A stretch of 64,000 nt of DNA from the NCBI RefSeq assembly GCF_016583905.1, contig NZ_NRRY01000025.1, forward strand, positions 1-64,000, in the 5' to 3' direction. Both the position numbers and the translations under genes were made by a program. The notes under the pieces were generated by a model. That model was not told where the DNA came from. It saw nothing but the letters and a program-made list of their open reading frames with translations, and did not search any database. Source of the stretch: Lamprobacter modestohalophilus. GTDB lineage: Bacteria; Pseudomonadota; Gammaproteobacteria; Chromatiales; Chromatiaceae. Of the stretch, positions 35,448-45,937 are shown in pieces; position 1 is the stretch's first letter, and every line of letters begins with the position of its first letter.

Positions 35448-36143
35448 ATGTTACAGATCGATACGCTGAATCAATACTACGGCGAGAGCCATACCCTGTG
35501 GGATCTGTCGGTGACCTTCCCGGAGGGGGAGTGCACCTGCGTGATGGGCCGCAACGGCGTCGGCAAGACGACGTTAATGGACTGCATCATGGGGCTACGA
35601 CCACTGCGCAGCGGCGCGATCCAATTCCAAGACCATAACCTTGCGCGCCTACCCGCCGAACGTCGGGCTGGTCTTGGCATCGGCTATGTGCCGCAGGGGA
35701 GGCAGATCTTTCCACTGTTGTCGGTCGAAGAGAATCTGCGCATTGGCCTGCCGGCGCGCGCCGATCGCAGTCGTCACATCCCTGACTTTATCTTCGAGCT
35801 GTTTCCGGTGTTAGATCAGATGCGTGGCCGCCGTGGCGGTGATCTCTCGGGCGGTCAACAGCAGCAGCTGGCGATCGGTCGGGCCTTGGTGATCGACCCA
35901 AAGCTGTTGATCTTAGATGAGCCCACCGAGGGGATTCAGCCCAACATCGTGCATGAGATCGGCGACATCATCCGTCGCTTGATGGAGCAACTTGGCCTGA
36001 CCGTCATCCTGGTCGAGCAGAAGCTGCCATTCGCGCGCCGGGTGGGTGACCGCTTTGCGATCCTTGATCGCGGTCGGCTCAAGGCCGAAGGTACGATGGA
36101 CGCGCTCGGCGATGAGCTAGTGCGCGAGTATCTGACCGTCTAA
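35448..36143 (+). CDS. urtE: Urea ABC transporter ATP-binding protein UrtE
   Basis: A 231-residue branched-chain-type ABC ATPase: Walker A GRNGVGKTT, IGYVPQGRQIFPLLSVEENL, signature LSGGQQQQLAIGRAL and Walker B LLILDEPTEGIQPNIV. The GIQPNIV and HDQYYGES-like start are typical of UrtE. It would energise urea uptake with UrtABCD. None of urtA-D is present upstream, where an ABC-F gene lies instead, so urtE is orphaned here. The stop overlaps the ureD start (TAATG), so it is cotranscribed with urease. Confidence 0.92.
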   Translation: MLQIDTLNQYYGESHTLWDLSVTFPEGECTCVMGRNGVGKTTLMDCIMGLRPLRSGAIQFQDHNLARLPAERRAGLGIGYVPQGRQIFPLLSVEENLRIGLPARADRSRHIPDFIFELFPVLDQMRGRRGGDLSGGQQQQLAIGRALVIDPKLLILDEPTEGIQPNIVHEIGDIIRRLMEQLGLTVILVEQKLPFARRVGDRFAILDRGRLKAEGTMDALGDELVREYLTV

Positions 36144-37090
36144 TGTCAATCGCACCGAGACTGATCGAAGACCGGCGCTTGGGACAGTCAATGCAGTTGC
36201 CCGCTACGCCATCAGCGAAGCCTATCGCGCCATCGGCGCCGCCGGAGGCTCGATCTATGAAGCCAGCACGAGGGTGGGGCGCACGCATCGCGCTTCAGTT
36301 CGCGTCGCGCGGCGAGCGCACCGTTCTGGCGCAAAAGCAGCAGCAGGGCCCGCTGACGGTGCAGCGTGCCTTCTATCCGGAAGGGGCGGCCTGTCATCTC
36401 TACCTGCTGCATCCGCCCGGTGGCGTCGTCGGCGGCGATCGCCTCGAGATTGAGGCACAGGTCGCAACCGGCGCACACGCACTGCTGACCACGCCGGGTG
36501 CGGCCAAGTTCTATCGCAGTGCCGGCGCCATGGCCCAACAGCGCCAGCACTTCGAGGTTGCTGATGGCGGCGTGCTCGAGTGGCTGCCGCAGGAGTCGAT
36601 TCTGTTCCCGGGTGCGCGCCTCCAGCTGCAGACTCAGGTTACCCTGCGCGGCAGCGCGCGCTTGATCGGCTGGGAAATCCTCAGCCTCGGACGGCCGGTG
36701 ATCGATGAGCGTTTCGATCGGGGTTGCGCGACCATCGGGCTGCGTATCGAACGCGATGACAAGCCGATGCTGAGTGAGCGCCTGCGGCTCGATGTGGAGC
36801 AGTCGCCGCAGACCGGCCTTGACGGCGCTAGCGGTTTGCGTGGGCTGCCCATCACAGCAACCTTGATCGCGACCGGTGCGGTGGCTGCTGATCTGGAGGC
36901 GGCGCGCGCAGCGGTTCCGGCTGAGCCTGGATTTGCGCTTGGCCTCACCTTGCTCGACGACCTGCTCGTAGCGCGGGCGCTGGCGTCGAAGGTCGAGCCG
37001 GTGATGCACCAGTTTCGTGCGATCTGGCGGTGTCTGCGACCACGGCTGCTCGGGCAGGAGGCATCTTCGCCCCGGATCTGGGCAACCTGA
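36143..37090 (+). CDS. ureD: Urease accessory protein UreD
   Basis: A 315-residue frame. The conserved UreD domain begins at WGARIALQFASRGERTVLAQ, then LTVQRAFYPEG, LHPPGGVVGGDRLEI, LTTPGAAKFYRS and EWLPQESILFPGA. It forms the scaffold that delivers nickel to the apourease with UreF and UreG. The first 38 residues are not conserved in character, and ATG 36257 (MKPARGWGAR) is a credible start that gives about 277 residues, the normal length. Confidence 0.94.
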   Translation: MSIAPRLIEDRRLGQSMQLPATPSAKPIAPSAPPEARSMKPARGWGARIALQFASRGERTVLAQKQQQGPLTVQRAFYPEGAACHLYLLHPPGGVVGGDRLEIEAQVATGAHALLTTPGAAKFYRSAGAMAQQRQHFEVADGGVLEWLPQESILFPGARLQLQTQVTLRGSARLIGWEILSLGRPVIDERFDRGCATIGLRIERDDKPMLSERLRLDVEQSPQTGLDGASGLRGLPITATLIATGAVAADLEAARAAVPAEPGFALGLTLLDDLLVARALASKVEPVMHQFRAIWRCLRPRLLGQEASSPRIWAT

Positions 37091-37234
37091 GCGCCAGCCA
37101 GATCGTCAGCCTGGCGGTCGCCCTAGCATAGTCACCTTAGCAGGGAGTCTGACCCTTTTGCTCGATGCTGTATCGGCAGACGGCGCTGGCGTAAACTCTC
37201 AACTTTCCATCCGCGACTCGACGAGGCGTCGACC

Positions 37235-37537
37235 ATGGAACTGATCCCCCGCGAAAAAGATAAGCTGCTGCTGTTCACGGCCGGGCTGCTGGCCGAAAGG
37301 CGCAAGGCCAGAGGGCTGAAGTTGAACTATCCGGAGGCAGTGGCCTTCATCAGCTGCGCCATCCTTGAGGGTGCGCGCGATGGCCGTACGGTCGCCGAGC
37401 TGATGGACTTCGGCCGTACCCTGTTGACCCGAGACGATGTCATGGACGGCATCCCGGAGATGATCCCGGACGTGCAGGTTGAGGCAACCTTCCCTGATGG
37501 CACCAAGCTGGTCACCGTCCACGATCCGATCGTCTAG
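37235..37537 (+). CDS. ureA: Urease gamma subunit
   Basis: A 100-residue protein: [20 protein letters not shown], then [40 protein letters not shown] and [12 protein letters not shown]. It is the small structural subunit of urease. It lies 144 bp after ureD; the gap has no recognised element. Length is typical. Confidence 0.97.
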   Translation: MELIPREKDKLLLFTAGLLAERRKARGLKLNYPEAVAFISCAILEGARDGRTVAELMDFGRTLLTRDDVMDGIPEMIPDVQVEATFPDGTKLVTVHDPIV

Positions 37538-37592
37538 CTCCGATCGTCTAGCCCGTTCCCCTAGCCCGTTTCCCCACCTTGAGGATCGCAGC

Positions 37593-37973
37593 ATGATTCC
37601 AGGCGAACTCTTTCCAGCCGCCGGTGAGATCGAGCTCAACGCCGGCCGGCTCCAGTTGTCGGTCGAGGTTGCGAACACCGGCGATCGGCCCATCCAGATC
37701 GGCTCCCACTACCATTTCTACGAGTCCAACCCGGCACTGCGCTTCGATCGTGGTCCGACCCGCGGTCACCGACTGGATATCCCCGCAGGCACCGCGGTTC
37801 GCTTCGAGCCTGGCCAGTCGCGCACCGTGACCCTGGTGCCCTATGCCGGTGATCGCATCGTCTTTGGGTTTCGTGGCGAGGTGATGGGGCCGCTCGATCC
37901 GGAGCCTGCGCCAACCATCGAGCCCGACGACGAGGGCGCTAACAATCAGGTCGAGCAGGAGATCAAGGCATGA
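37593..37973 (+). CDS. ureB: Urease beta subunit
   Basis: A 126-residue protein from ATG 37593 ([19 protein letters not shown]), with [37 protein letters not shown] and [14 protein letters not shown] longer open frame from 37479 is not the gene. It overlaps ureC by 4 bp. The acidic tail after the core is about 20 residues longer than usual. Confidence 0.96.
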   Translation: MIPGELFPAAGEIELNAGRLQLSVEVANTGDRPIQIGSHYHFYESNPALRFDRGPTRGHRLDIPAGTAVRFEPGQSRTVTLVPYAGDRIVFGFRGEVMGPLDPEPAPTIEPDDEGANNQVEQEIKA

Positions 37974-39694
37974 GTCGAATCAGCCGGCAGGCCTATGCAT
38001 CGATGTACGGTCCGACCACGGGCGACAAGCTGCGTCTGGCCGATACCGACCTGATCATCGAGGTCGAAGAAGACCTGACCCACTACGGCGACGAGGTCAA
38101 GTTTGGCGGCGGCAAGGTCATCCGTGATGGCATGGGGCAGTGCCAACGTCAGTCCGACGAGGTCATGGACCTGGTCATCACCAATGCCCTGATCCTCGAC
38201 TTTTGGGGCGTGGTCAAGGCCGATGTCGGGATCAAGAGCGGACGGATCGCGGCGATTGGCCAGGCCGGTAATCCGGACACGCAGCACGGCGTGGATGTGC
38301 TGATCGGGCCTGGCACCGAGATCATCGCCGGTGAGGGGCGAATCCTGACCGCCGGCGGCATCGATGCGCATGTGCACTTCATCTGCCCGCAGCAGGCCGA
38401 AGAGGCGCTCGCCTCCGGCGTCACGACGCTGCTCGGCGGCGGTACTGGTCCGGCCTCGGGCAGTCTGGCGACGACCTGTACGCCTGGGCCCTGGAACATC
38501 CGTCGGATGCTACAGGCCGCCGAGGGTCTGCCGGTCAACATCGGTGTTCTCGGCAAGGGCAATGGCAGCCAGCCGAATGCGCTCGAGGAGCAGGTGCGCT
38601 GCGGGGCCATGGGCCTGAAACTGCACGAGGATTGGGGGACGACCCCGTCCTCGATCGACTGCGCCCTCGGCGTGGCCGAGAAGATGGATGTGCAGGTCGC
38701 GATCCACACCGATACCCTGAATGAGTCGGGCTTCGTTGAGGACACCATCGCTGCCTTCAAGGATCGTTGTATCCACACCTATCATACCGAGGGCGCGGGC
38801 GGTGGCCATGCACCGGACATCATTAAGGCCGCCGGTCTCTCCAATGTGTTGCCCTCGTCGACCAACCCGACTCGGCCATACACGGTGAATACGGTCGATG
38901 AGCACCTGGACATGCTGATGGTCTGCCATCATCTGTCCCCATCGATCCCAGAGGATGTCGCCTTTGCCGAGTCGCGCATCCGTCGCGAGACCATCGCGGC
39001 CGAGGACATCCTGCATGACCTCGGCGCCTTCTCGATGATCTCATCGGACTCGCAGGCGATGGGTCGGGTCGGCGAGGTCGTCTGCCGCACCTGGCAGACC
39101 GCGCACAAGATGAAGGTGCAGCGTGGCCATCTGTCCGCACCGGATTGGGCTGGGGTGGTCGACCGTGGCGATAATGACAACTACCGCGCCAAGCGTTATA
39201 TCGCCAAATACACCATCAATCCGGCCATCACCCATGGTATCGCGCATGAGGTCGGGTCGATCGAGGTCGGCAAGCTGGCTGATCTAGTGCTTTGGAAGCC
39301 GGCCTTCTTTGGCACCAAGCCGAGCCTGATCCTCAAAGGCGGCATGATCGCGATGGCACCGATGGGCGATCCCAACGGCTCGATCCCGACCCCGCAGCCA
39401 GTCCATTATCGGCCGATGTTCGGCGCCTTCGGCGGCGCGCTCGGCGAGACCTGCATGACCTTCATCTCGCAATGGGGATTGCAGGCCGGCGAGCCACAGC
39501 GCCTGAACCTGAGACGGCGGATCGGCGTGGTGCGCGATGTGCGCCAGGTGCGCAAGGTCGACATGATCCACAACTTCTGGCAGCCAAAGATCGAGGTCGA
39601 TCCGCAGACCTATCAGGTGCGCGCCAACGGCGAGCTGCTGACCTGCGAGCCGGCGGATGTGTTGCCGATGGCGCAGCGGTATTTTCTCTTTTGA
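37970..39694 (+). CDS. ureC: Urease alpha (catalytic) subunit
   Basis: A 574-residue amidohydrolase. Nickel ligands are seen in [12 protein letters not shown], the carbamylated Lys in [12 protein letters not shown], and His ligands in [12 protein letters not shown] and [15 protein letters not shown]. The mobile flap has the catalytic Cys and His in LMVCHHL. It hydrolyses urea to ammonia and carbamate. All active-site motifs are intact. Confidence 0.98.
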   Translation: MSRISRQAYASMYGPTTGDKLRLADTDLIIEVEEDLTHYGDEVKFGGGKVIRDGMGQCQRQSDEVMDLVITNALILDFWGVVKADVGIKSGRIAAIGQAGNPDTQHGVDVLIGPGTEIIAGEGRILTAGGIDAHVHFICPQQAEEALASGVTTLLGGGTGPASGSLATTCTPGPWNIRRMLQAAEGLPVNIGVLGKGNGSQPNALEEQVRCGAMGLKLHEDWGTTPSSIDCALGVAEKMDVQVAIHTDTLNESGFVEDTIAAFKDRCIHTYHTEGAGGGHAPDIIKAAGLSNVLPSSTNPTRPYTVNTVDEHLDMLMVCHHLSPSIPEDVAFAESRIRRETIAAEDILHDLGAFSMISSDSQAMGRVGEVVCRTWQTAHKMKVQRGHLSAPDWAGVVDRGDNDNYRAKRYIAKYTINPAITHGIAHEVGSIEVGKLADLVLWKPAFFGTKPSLILKGGMIAMAPMGDPNGSIPTPQPVHYRPMFGAFGGALGETCMTFISQWGLQAGEPQRLNLRRRIGVVRDVRQVRKVDMIHNFWQPKIEVDPQTYQVRANGELLTCEPADVLPMAQRYFLF

Positions 39695-39820
39695 TGCCTC
39701 ATCGTAACTTCACGCTCGGCACCGTTTGGCGCCGAGCAGCACTGCTGGTGCGGCGATTTGAGATCAGATCTCGCAAGACGATGGCTTGGTGCAGCACGAT
39801 GACGTTATGGGTCCAGCGAC

Positions 39821-40423
39821 ATGACGTTTAGCGACGAGGTCTCGCTGCGACTGGTGCGTCGGGTCACGACCACGGCTGAAGAGACTGGTGAAACGGCCAG
39901 TGAATTCACCTGTACGGACCCGGCTGTAACACCGGCCGGGACACTGTCGCTCACCTACGAGCAGCGCTCACGCTCGCGCCTGCGTGCGCAGCTGGATGAC
40001 GGCCGTCAGGTTGGCATCCTGCTGCCGCGCGGCGAGACCCTGCGCGATGGAGACCTGTTGGCGGATGAGCAGGGCGAGGTGATTCGGATACGAGCCGCCG
40101 CCGAGCCGGTGTCCTGCGCCGAGGTCGATGACCCACTGCAACTGACGCGTGCTGCCTATCATCTCGGTAACCGGCATGTGGCGCTGCAGATCGAGCCTGG
40201 GCGACTGTGCTGGCTCCATGATCATGTGCTGGACGCGATGGTGCGCGGGCTCGGGCTGAGGGTGAGCGCCGAGCGCGCGCCGTTTGAGCCTGAAGCGGGT
40301 GCCTACGGTGGCGCTGCGATTGGCCCGGGACATGGACATGGAAATGGGCACGGACATGGACATGGGCACGGACAAACGCTAGGCGAGGCTGGGCAGGAAT
40401 ATGGTCACAGCCACCATCACTGA
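39821..40423 (+). CDS. ureE: Urease nickel metallochaperone UreE
   Basis: A 200-residue protein with the peptide-binding N-terminal domain ([20 protein letters not shown], then [15 protein letters not shown]) and the metal-binding domain ([26 protein letters not shown]-like [10 protein letters not shown]). The His-rich tail ([15 protein letters not shown], ending HSHHH) stores Ni2+. It overlaps ureF by 23 bp. The 126-bp gap after ureC contains a CTCGGC/GCCGAG hairpin near 39716-39737 but no gene. Confidence 0.95.
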   Translation: MTFSDEVSLRLVRRVTTTAEETGETASEFTCTDPAVTPAGTLSLTYEQRSRSRLRAQLDDGRQVGILLPRGETLRDGDLLADEQGEVIRIRAAAEPVSCAEVDDPLQLTRAAYHLGNRHVALQIEPGRLCWLHDHVLDAMVRGLGLRVSAERAPFEPEAGAYGGAAIGPGHGHGNGHGHGHGHGQTLGEAGQEYGHSHHH

Positions 40424-41099
40424 TGGGCAGATAAGGCGGCTGCGATTGTTCCAACTGCTCAGCCCGTCGCTGCCGGTGGGCGCCTTCGCCTACTCGCAGG
40501 GCTTGGAATGGGCGGCCGAAACCGGCTGGGTCAACAGCGAACAGGCGCTTGCGAATTGGCTCTCGGATCAACTCTCGCAGGCCTTGACCTATGTTGATCT
40601 GCCGATCCTGCTGCGCATGATAGAAGCGGCAGTGGCCGACGATGCGCAATTGATGTCGCACTGGATCAGCGAGCTTCGGGCGCTGCGGGAGACCCCAGAG
40701 CTACGTGCAGAAGAGACCGGACGGGGCCGGGCGCTGGCCGATCTTCTCGGCTCGCTTGGGCTGCTCGATGAGCCAAGCGTGCACTGGCGAGCGCTGCTCT
40801 CAGGCAGCCAACTCTCAGGCTTCGCCTTCGCCGCTGCGGCCTGGCAGATTGAGCCCACCGATGCGCTGCTCGGCTATGCCTGGTCTTGGGCCGAGAATCT
40901 GACCTTGGCGGGCGTCAAGCTGATCCCGCTCGGGCAAACCGCTGGACAGCGTATCCTGCTGCGGCTTGCGGAACAGATCCCGGCCGCGGTCGAGGCTGCG
41001 CAAAGGCTCGATGACGCAGATATCGGCGCCAGCACACCGGCCCTAGCCATCGCCAGCAGTCGACACGAAACCCAATACACACGACTCTATCGCTCATGA
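40401..41099 (+). CDS. ureF: Urease accessory protein UreF
   Basis: A 232-residue all-helical protein: [40 protein letters not shown] and the C-terminal [20 protein letters not shown] plus [14 protein letters not shown]. UreF binds UreD and recruits the UreG GTPase. It overlaps ureE at the start and ureG by 4 bp at the end. Confidence 0.96.
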   Translation: MVTATITDGQIRRLRLFQLLSPSLPVGAFAYSQGLEWAAETGWVNSEQALANWLSDQLSQALTYVDLPILLRMIEAAVADDAQLMSHWISELRALRETPELRAEETGRGRALADLLGSLGLLDEPSVHWRALLSGSQLSGFAFAAAAWQIEPTDALLGYAWSWAENLTLAGVKLIPLGQTAGQRILLRLAEQIPAAVEAAQRLDDADIGASTPALAIASSRHETQYTRLYRS

Positions 41100-41713
41100 C
41101 TACAGCAACCTCGAATCCGCTCCGGGTCGGTGTTGGCGGTCCCGTCGGCTCCGGCAAGACCGCGCTGCTGGATGCACTCTGCAAACGCTTGCGCGACCGC
41201 TATCAGATCGCCGTCGTCACCAATGACATCTACACCCGTGAAGACGCCGAATTCCTGATCCGCAGCCAGGCGCTGCCGGCCGAGCGGATTATCGGCGTTG
41301 AGACCGGCGGCTGCCCACATACCGCGATCCGCGAAGACGCCTCGATGAATCTGACCGCGGTTGCCGATCTGCAGCAGCAGTTTCCGGCGCTGGATCTGAT
41401 CTTCATCGAGAGCGGCGGCGATAACCTAGCCGCGACCTTTAGTCCGGAGCTTGCCGACCTAACCCTCTATGTGATCGATGTCTCCGAAGGCGAGAAGATC
41501 CCGCGTAAGGGTGGCCCGGGCATCACTCGATCCGACCTGCTGGTCATCAACAAGATCGATCTCGCGCCGCATGTTGGTGCCTCACTCGAGGTCATGGAGA
41601 GCGACACCAAGCGCATGCGTGGTGAGCGCCCTTTCGTGATGACCAACCTGCGCGCCGGTGAGGGCGTTGAGGCCATCGTCGATTTTGTGGTTCGCCAAGG
41701 GATGCTTGTTTGA
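41096..41713 (+). CDS. ureG: Urease accessory GTPase UreG
   Basis: A 205-residue SIMIBI GTPase: P-loop [17 protein letters not shown], the invariant Cys-Pro-His in [18 protein letters not shown], switch region [19 protein letters not shown], and the base motif INKIDLA. It hydrolyses GTP to drive nickel insertion. It is the last gene of the urease operon. Confidence 0.98.
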   Translation: MTTATSNPLRVGVGGPVGSGKTALLDALCKRLRDRYQIAVVTNDIYTREDAEFLIRSQALPAERIIGVETGGCPHTAIREDASMNLTAVADLQQQFPALDLIFIESGGDNLAATFSPELADLTLYVIDVSEGEKIPRKGGPGITRSDLLVINKIDLAPHVGASLEVMESDTKRMRGERPFVMTNLRAGEGVEAIVDFVVRQGMLV

Positions 41714-41784
41714 GCGCAGACTTGGTGCAGAGCTGTCCGCCTGGCATGTCGCCACGCTTGCAGGGGCTCTGCTAGACTGCTCGC

Positions 41785-42672
41785 ATGCGCCATCATATCG
41801 ACCCCAAGATTGACTGCGTCTTCAAGGCGCTACTCGGCGCTGAGGCCAACCGCTGCCTGCTGATCCACTTTCTCAATGCCATGCTGGGAGCGGATCTACC
41901 CGCGCCGATCACCACGGTCGATATCCTTAACCCTTACAACGAGCGCGAATTCCTCGACGACAAGCTCAGCGTCGTCGACGTGAAGGCCCGTGATGACTAT
42001 GGCGGACTGCACCAGGTCGAGATCCAGCTTTTGACTTATCGCGATCTTCCCGCCCGCATCAGCTATGGCTGGGCCGATCTCTACAGCTCCCAGCTCAACA
42101 GTGGGGAGACCTATGCCAAGCTTAAGCCAACGTATGCCATCTGGCTGCTCGCCCAAGACCTCATCTGTGACAGTGATGCCTACCTGCACGACTTCCGTCT
42201 GCGTGATGTCCAAGGCCTCAGCCTCGTCGAGCACGGTGGCATCTGGGTTCTTGAACTGAACAAGTTCCACGCTGAGCTGGTCGAAACTGAGCAAGAACGT
42301 TGGTTAAAGTTCTTTAAGGAGGGCGCCAGCCTGGACAGCGAGGCGCTCCCCCCTTGGATGCAGACCCCTGAGATGAGGCAAGCCATGAGCACCTTAGAAC
42401 GCTTTTCTGAGAAAGACCGCGCCTATCATGCCTATCAAGCGCGGCAGAATTATCTACGCCAGCAGATGAGTATTCAGCAAGAGCTAGACGAACGCCGCGC
42501 CGAGGCCGAGCGTGAACGGTTGATGGCTGAGCAGGCACGGCAAAATGCAGAGCAGGCGCGGCAAAGTGAAGAGCAGACGCGCATGGCGCTTGAACAAGAG
42601 CGTGCGGCCAAGGAATCTGCCCTTGCGGAGGTTGAGCGCCTCAAGGCTCAGCTGCGCGGTTCAGTGGACTAG
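41785..42672 (+). CDS. Rpn-family PD-(D/E)XK nuclease/transposase-like protein
   Basis: A 295-residue protein of the Rpn (PDDEXK-2, TIGR01784-like) family: MRHHIDPKIDCVFKALLGAE at the start, LNPYNEREFLDDKLSVVDVKARDDYG with catalytic Asp and Lys-like residues, and HQVEIQLLTYRDLPARISYGWADLYSSQL. The family promotes RecA-independent horizontal DNA exchange. The C-terminal 80 residues form a Glu/Arg/Ala coiled coil with repeats (EQARQNAEQARQSEEQTRM). It lies downstream of ureG after 71 bp and is probably an accessory insertion, not urease related. Confidence 0.9.
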   Translation: MRHHIDPKIDCVFKALLGAEANRCLLIHFLNAMLGADLPAPITTVDILNPYNEREFLDDKLSVVDVKARDDYGGLHQVEIQLLTYRDLPARISYGWADLYSSQLNSGETYAKLKPTYAIWLLAQDLICDSDAYLHDFRLRDVQGLSLVEHGGIWVLELNKFHAELVETEQERWLKFFKEGASLDSEALPPWMQTPEMRQAMSTLERFSEKDRAYHAYQARQNYLRQQMSIQQELDERRAEAERERLMAEQARQNAEQARQSEEQTRMALEQERAAKESALAEVERLKAQLRGSVD

Positions 42673-42793
42673 CTCCAACGGACCTCCATGCTGCATGCCA
42701 TTGGCCGAAGATCGATCAGTTGCTCCGCCGTTTCTTTATGCGCAGCCTATGGGCTGAATCACCAGATCATTATCACCAGGTCATTAACAAACC

Positions 42794-43192
42794 GTGACAC
42801 TGAACCAAGAAATCAAGAACATTGTCGATTTTTCCAAAGGCAATGGGCTGGTGACGGCTATCGTCCAAGATGCCGAGACCGGCGAGATCTTGATGGTGGC
42901 CAATATGAATGAGGAATCTCTGGCCAAGACCATCGAGCTCGGCGAGGCGGTCTACTGGAGTCGCTCGCGCAAGAAACTCTGGCACAAAGGCGAGGAGAGC
43001 GGCCATACCCAGAAGATTCGCGGGCTGTATCTGGATTGCGACGGCGATGCGCTGCTATTGAAGGTGGAGCAGATCGGCGGTGCGGCCTGTCATACCGGAA
43101 AGCGCAGTTGCTTCTTCCGCAAGCTCGATCAGGACAGCGTCACCGATGTTGGCGTGCAGGTCTTCGACCCGGGCGAGGTGTACAAAAAGTGA
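42794..43192 (+). CDS. hisI: Phosphoribosyl-AMP cyclohydrolase
   Basis: A 132-residue His[55 protein letters not shown], then the metal-binding [13 protein letters not shown] and [10 protein letters not shown]. It opens the purine ring of phosphoribosyl-AMP in histidine synthesis. It starts at GTG 42794. It is a stand-alone cyclohydrolase without the HisE domain, and no other his gene is adjacent. Confidence 0.95.
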   Translation: MTLNQEIKNIVDFSKGNGLVTAIVQDAETGEILMVANMNEESLAKTIELGEAVYWSRSRKKLWHKGEESGHTQKIRGLYLDCDGDALLLKVEQIGGAACHTGKRSCFFRKLDQDSVTDVGVQVFDPGEVYKK

Positions 43193-43295
43193 GCAAGGAT
43201 CGTCGAGGAGAAGTTGTTGCGTGACTTGATCCCGCGTTACACGCTGTCGCTGCGCGCGGGATTGTTGAGACACCGATCAATAAGCGTATCGAGAG

Positions 43296-44192
43296 ATGGC
43301 GGAGCACATAAAAGCCATGAAGAAGCAAGAAGTCGAAGCAGTCATTGCGATCTTGGTCGCGCTTCTGGTGGCCGCCGCTGTTGCTTGGGCGGGTAGCCAA
43401 GGCGGCGTCAGCATCGCTGGCGTTCCGTTATTCACTCTGGCCGCTGTGGTCGCCTTTGCTATCCAATGGGCGGTGTTCGTGCCATCCTATCGGCAGCAGA
43501 CCGAGCACTGGTATGACCTGACCGGTAGCCTGACCTATCTCAGCATGGTGATCGGCACGCTACTCTTGGTGGGGCGTTTCGACCTGAGATCGCTGGTCAT
43601 CGTTGGGTTGGTGACGATTTGGGCTGCACGCCTCGGCAGCTTTCTCTATCGGCGCGTGCGGAAGGCTGGCAGCGACAGTCGCTTTGACGAGATCAAGCCA
43701 TGTTTCGTCAGCTTTTTGATGGCTTGGACCCTGCAGGGTCTTTGGGTCTTCTTGACGCTGGCAGCGGCACTGGCCGCAATGACGGCGTCGACAACACCGC
43801 CGTTGGGGGTCATCGGTGTGATCGGCATCCTGGTGTGGATGATCGGCTTTGCGATCGAGGCGATTGCCGATGCCCAGAAGCAGAACTTTCGCAAAGACCC
43901 TGCCAACAAGGGGCACTTCATTCACTCTGGTCTCTGGGCCTGGTCTCGGCATCCGAACTATTTCGGTGAGATCACGCTCTGGTTTGGCATCGCATTGATT
44001 GCGCTGCCCGCGCTCTCGGGCTGGCAATATGTCACGTTGATATCGCCGCTTTTCGTCTACGTGCTGATCGTTTTCATCAGCGGTATCCCAATGCTGGAGT
44101 CGCGTGCCGATGAGCGCTGGGGCGATGATCCGAGCTATCGCGACTACAAGGCGCGCACACCGGTGCTGTTTCCACGGCCGCCGCAGACTTGA
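43296..44192 (+). CDS. DUF1295 steroid-reductase-like membrane protein
   Basis: A 298-residue polytopic membrane protein with about seven helices and the DUF1295 C-terminal signature: RKDPANKGHFIHSGLWAWSR, HPNYFGEITLWFGIAL, ISGIPMLESRADERWGDD and YRDYKARTPVLFP. The fold is that of steroid 5-alpha reductase/isoprenylcysteine methyltransferases; the bacterial substrate is unknown. A second Met (43317) is a possible start. The 218 bp downstream hold no supported gene. Confidence 0.9.
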   Translation: MAEHIKAMKKQEVEAVIAILVALLVAAAVAWAGSQGGVSIAGVPLFTLAAVVAFAIQWAVFVPSYRQQTEHWYDLTGSLTYLSMVIGTLLLVGRFDLRSLVIVGLVTIWAARLGSFLYRRVRKAGSDSRFDEIKPCFVSFLMAWTLQGLWVFLTLAAALAAMTASTTPPLGVIGVIGILVWMIGFAIEAIADAQKQNFRKDPANKGHFIHSGLWAWSRHPNYFGEITLWFGIALIALPALSGWQYVTLISPLFVYVLIVFISGIPMLESRADERWGDDPSYRDYKARTPVLFPRPPQT

Positions 44193-44410
44193 CCCAAGGC
44201 CACTGAACAAATTCGCGGCCTAGCTGCGCACAAGCCGGGCGCACGCTTGCTAAGGCGATTGGCGGAAAAGCTCGTACCGAATTGCGCAGGATGTTCGTTT
44301 GCCTTCGAGAAGTGTCGTCGAGGGCATGGATGAGCTTGTGACCGGGCGGCGCGACGAAGAAGACCAGCGAAAAGACCAGCAAGGCTGGTATCAGCTTCGA
44401 CAGCAATCGC

Positions 44411-45937
44411 CTATGTTCCCGGCGTATCTTGAAACAATGCCTCCATGCGCTCCAGCTCGCGCGGTGGGACGTGCTGCGGATGTCCGGCGAGGATGCCTGA
44501 AATGCTGCGGAAGGCGCGGCCAATATGCATGCCAGTGCCATCGATGCTGAACTCGCGGATGTCTTTATTGTGCGGCGAGCCGCGCATCTTCAGCACCGTG
44601 AGCCCTCGTTTCATCTCTCCCAGCATCTCGACATAGCGCAGCAGGATGATGGAGTCGGTGATGGTGGAGATATGCCCATCGGTCACCGATTCGCCGCCGA
44701 GTAAGGTGTCGGTGGTCACCGTGAAGAGTCCGGCGATCTCGCGGTCTTTGATGAATGAGGTCAGTCCGATGACGAATTCTCGAAAGCCCTTGACGCTGGC
44801 CATACGCTCGAGCGCTGACAGGCTATCGACTGCGACCCGGTTGGGATCGAACCGTTCGATGGCATGCTTGATGGCGATCAGATGATCTTCCAGGCCACAG
44901 GTTTCCGGATAGGTCGCGATGATCTCGAGGAGCCCGGCCTGTTCGTAGGCCTCAAAATCCCGACCCCAGCCACTGGCATTGCGCATCAATTGATGCCGAC
45001 TTTCTTCAAAGGCGAGCAACAGACAGCGTTCGCCGCGGCTGACGCCGCCGGCGATGAACTCAGTGGTCATTAGGGTCTTGCCGCAGCCGGTCGCGCCGGA
45101 TAGCAAGATGATCGAGTCGCGGAAGAAGCCACCACCGCACATCGCGTCGAGCTCGGTATTGCCAGAGCTGATGCGCACATTCGATGAGCGCTGTTTGAGT
45201 TTGATCGCCGATAGCGGGATGACGACGATGCCTTCATCGGGCATCACGGTGAAGGGGTATTCACCCTTCTGATGCGTGGTGCCACGGAACTTGAGCACCT
45301 CGACGGTGCGCCGGCGTTTCTCGGTTTCGAGCACATTGCGCAGCACGATGACGTTATCGGCGACGAATTCCTCGACCCCATGGCGGGCGATACGGCCATA
45401 TTCGTCATCGCGTTCGGCCGTCATGATCGCGGTGACGCCCATCTGCTTGAGCGCGACGGCGAGACGAAACAGTTCGTTGCGAATGATGCTGGCGTTCTGA
45501 AACTGGTTGAAGATGGCGCCGAGTGAATCCAAGGCGACGCGTGTGGCGCCCACCCGTTGCACAGCCAGCTCAATGCGCACGATGAGTGCGCCTAGGTCAT
45601 AGTCACCGGTTTCCACTACCGGCTCGCCGGGCTGCGGCGCCGCGTCAACGAAGGTCCATTTTCCAGCGGCCTCGAACGCCTCGATATCCCATCCGAGCGA
45701 GGCCACGTTGTGGCGGATATCAGCCGCGCTTTCCTCAAAGGTGATAAAGACGCCGGACTCGCCGAACTTTTGCACGCCTTCGACTAAGAACTGAGCGGCG
45801 AGAATCGTCTTGCCGCTGCCTGCTGTGCCACTGATCAGTGTGGTGCGACCCTGGGGTAGCCCGCCGTCTGTGACGATATCGAGACCAGGAACGCCGCTCG
45901 GTAGCTTTTCAATGGTTAGCATGGTTTCTTTGCTCAT
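44411..45937 (-). CDS. kaiC: Circadian clock ATPase/kinase KaiC
   Basis: A 508-residue double-RecA protein. CI domain: Walker A GTAGSGKT (37-44) and catalytic Glu pair at 68-69 (TFEES). CII domain: GATGCGKT (281-288) and Glu pair at 311-312 (AFEES). The phosphorylation pair is Ser424-Thr425 in DGHISTITDSIILL, equal to Ser431-Thr432 of Synechococcus. The C-terminal A-loop region follows RSISGILAGHP. Length and spacing match cyanobacterial KaiC (519). It should have ATPase, autokinase and autophosphatase activity. It overlaps kaiB by 4 bp. A KaiA-like partner is encoded two genes upstream. Confidence 0.97.
   Translation of the reverse strand: MSKETMLTIEKLPSGVPGLDIVTDGGLPQGRTTLISGTAGSGKTILAAQFLVEGVQKFGESGVFITFEESAADIRHNVASLGWDIEAFEAAGKWTFVDAAPQPGEPVVETGDYDLGALIVRIELAVQRVGATRVALDSLGAIFNQFQNASIIRNELFRLAVALKQMGVTAIMTAERDDEYGRIARHGVEEFVADNVIVLRNVLETEKRRRTVEVLKFRGTTHQKGEYPFTVMPDEGIVVIPLSAIKLKQRSSNVRISSGNTELDAMCGGGFFRDSIILLSGATGCGKTLMTTEFIAGGVSRGERCLLLAFEESRHQLMRNASGWGRDFEAYEQAGLLEIIATYPETCGLEDHLIAIKHAIERFDPNRVAVDSLSALERMASVKGFREFVIGLTSFIKDREIAGLFTVTTDTLLGGESVTDGHISTITDSIILLRYVEMLGEMKRGLTVLKMRGSPHNKDIREFSIDGTGMHIGRAFRSISGILAGHPQHVPPRELERMEALFQDTPGT

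Noticed and set aside
44077-44541. A 154-codon frame between the DUF1295 gene and kaiC
   Set aside because: It overlaps the ends of both genes in antisense or out of frame. The hydrophobic patch in the middle is short and has no supporting motif.
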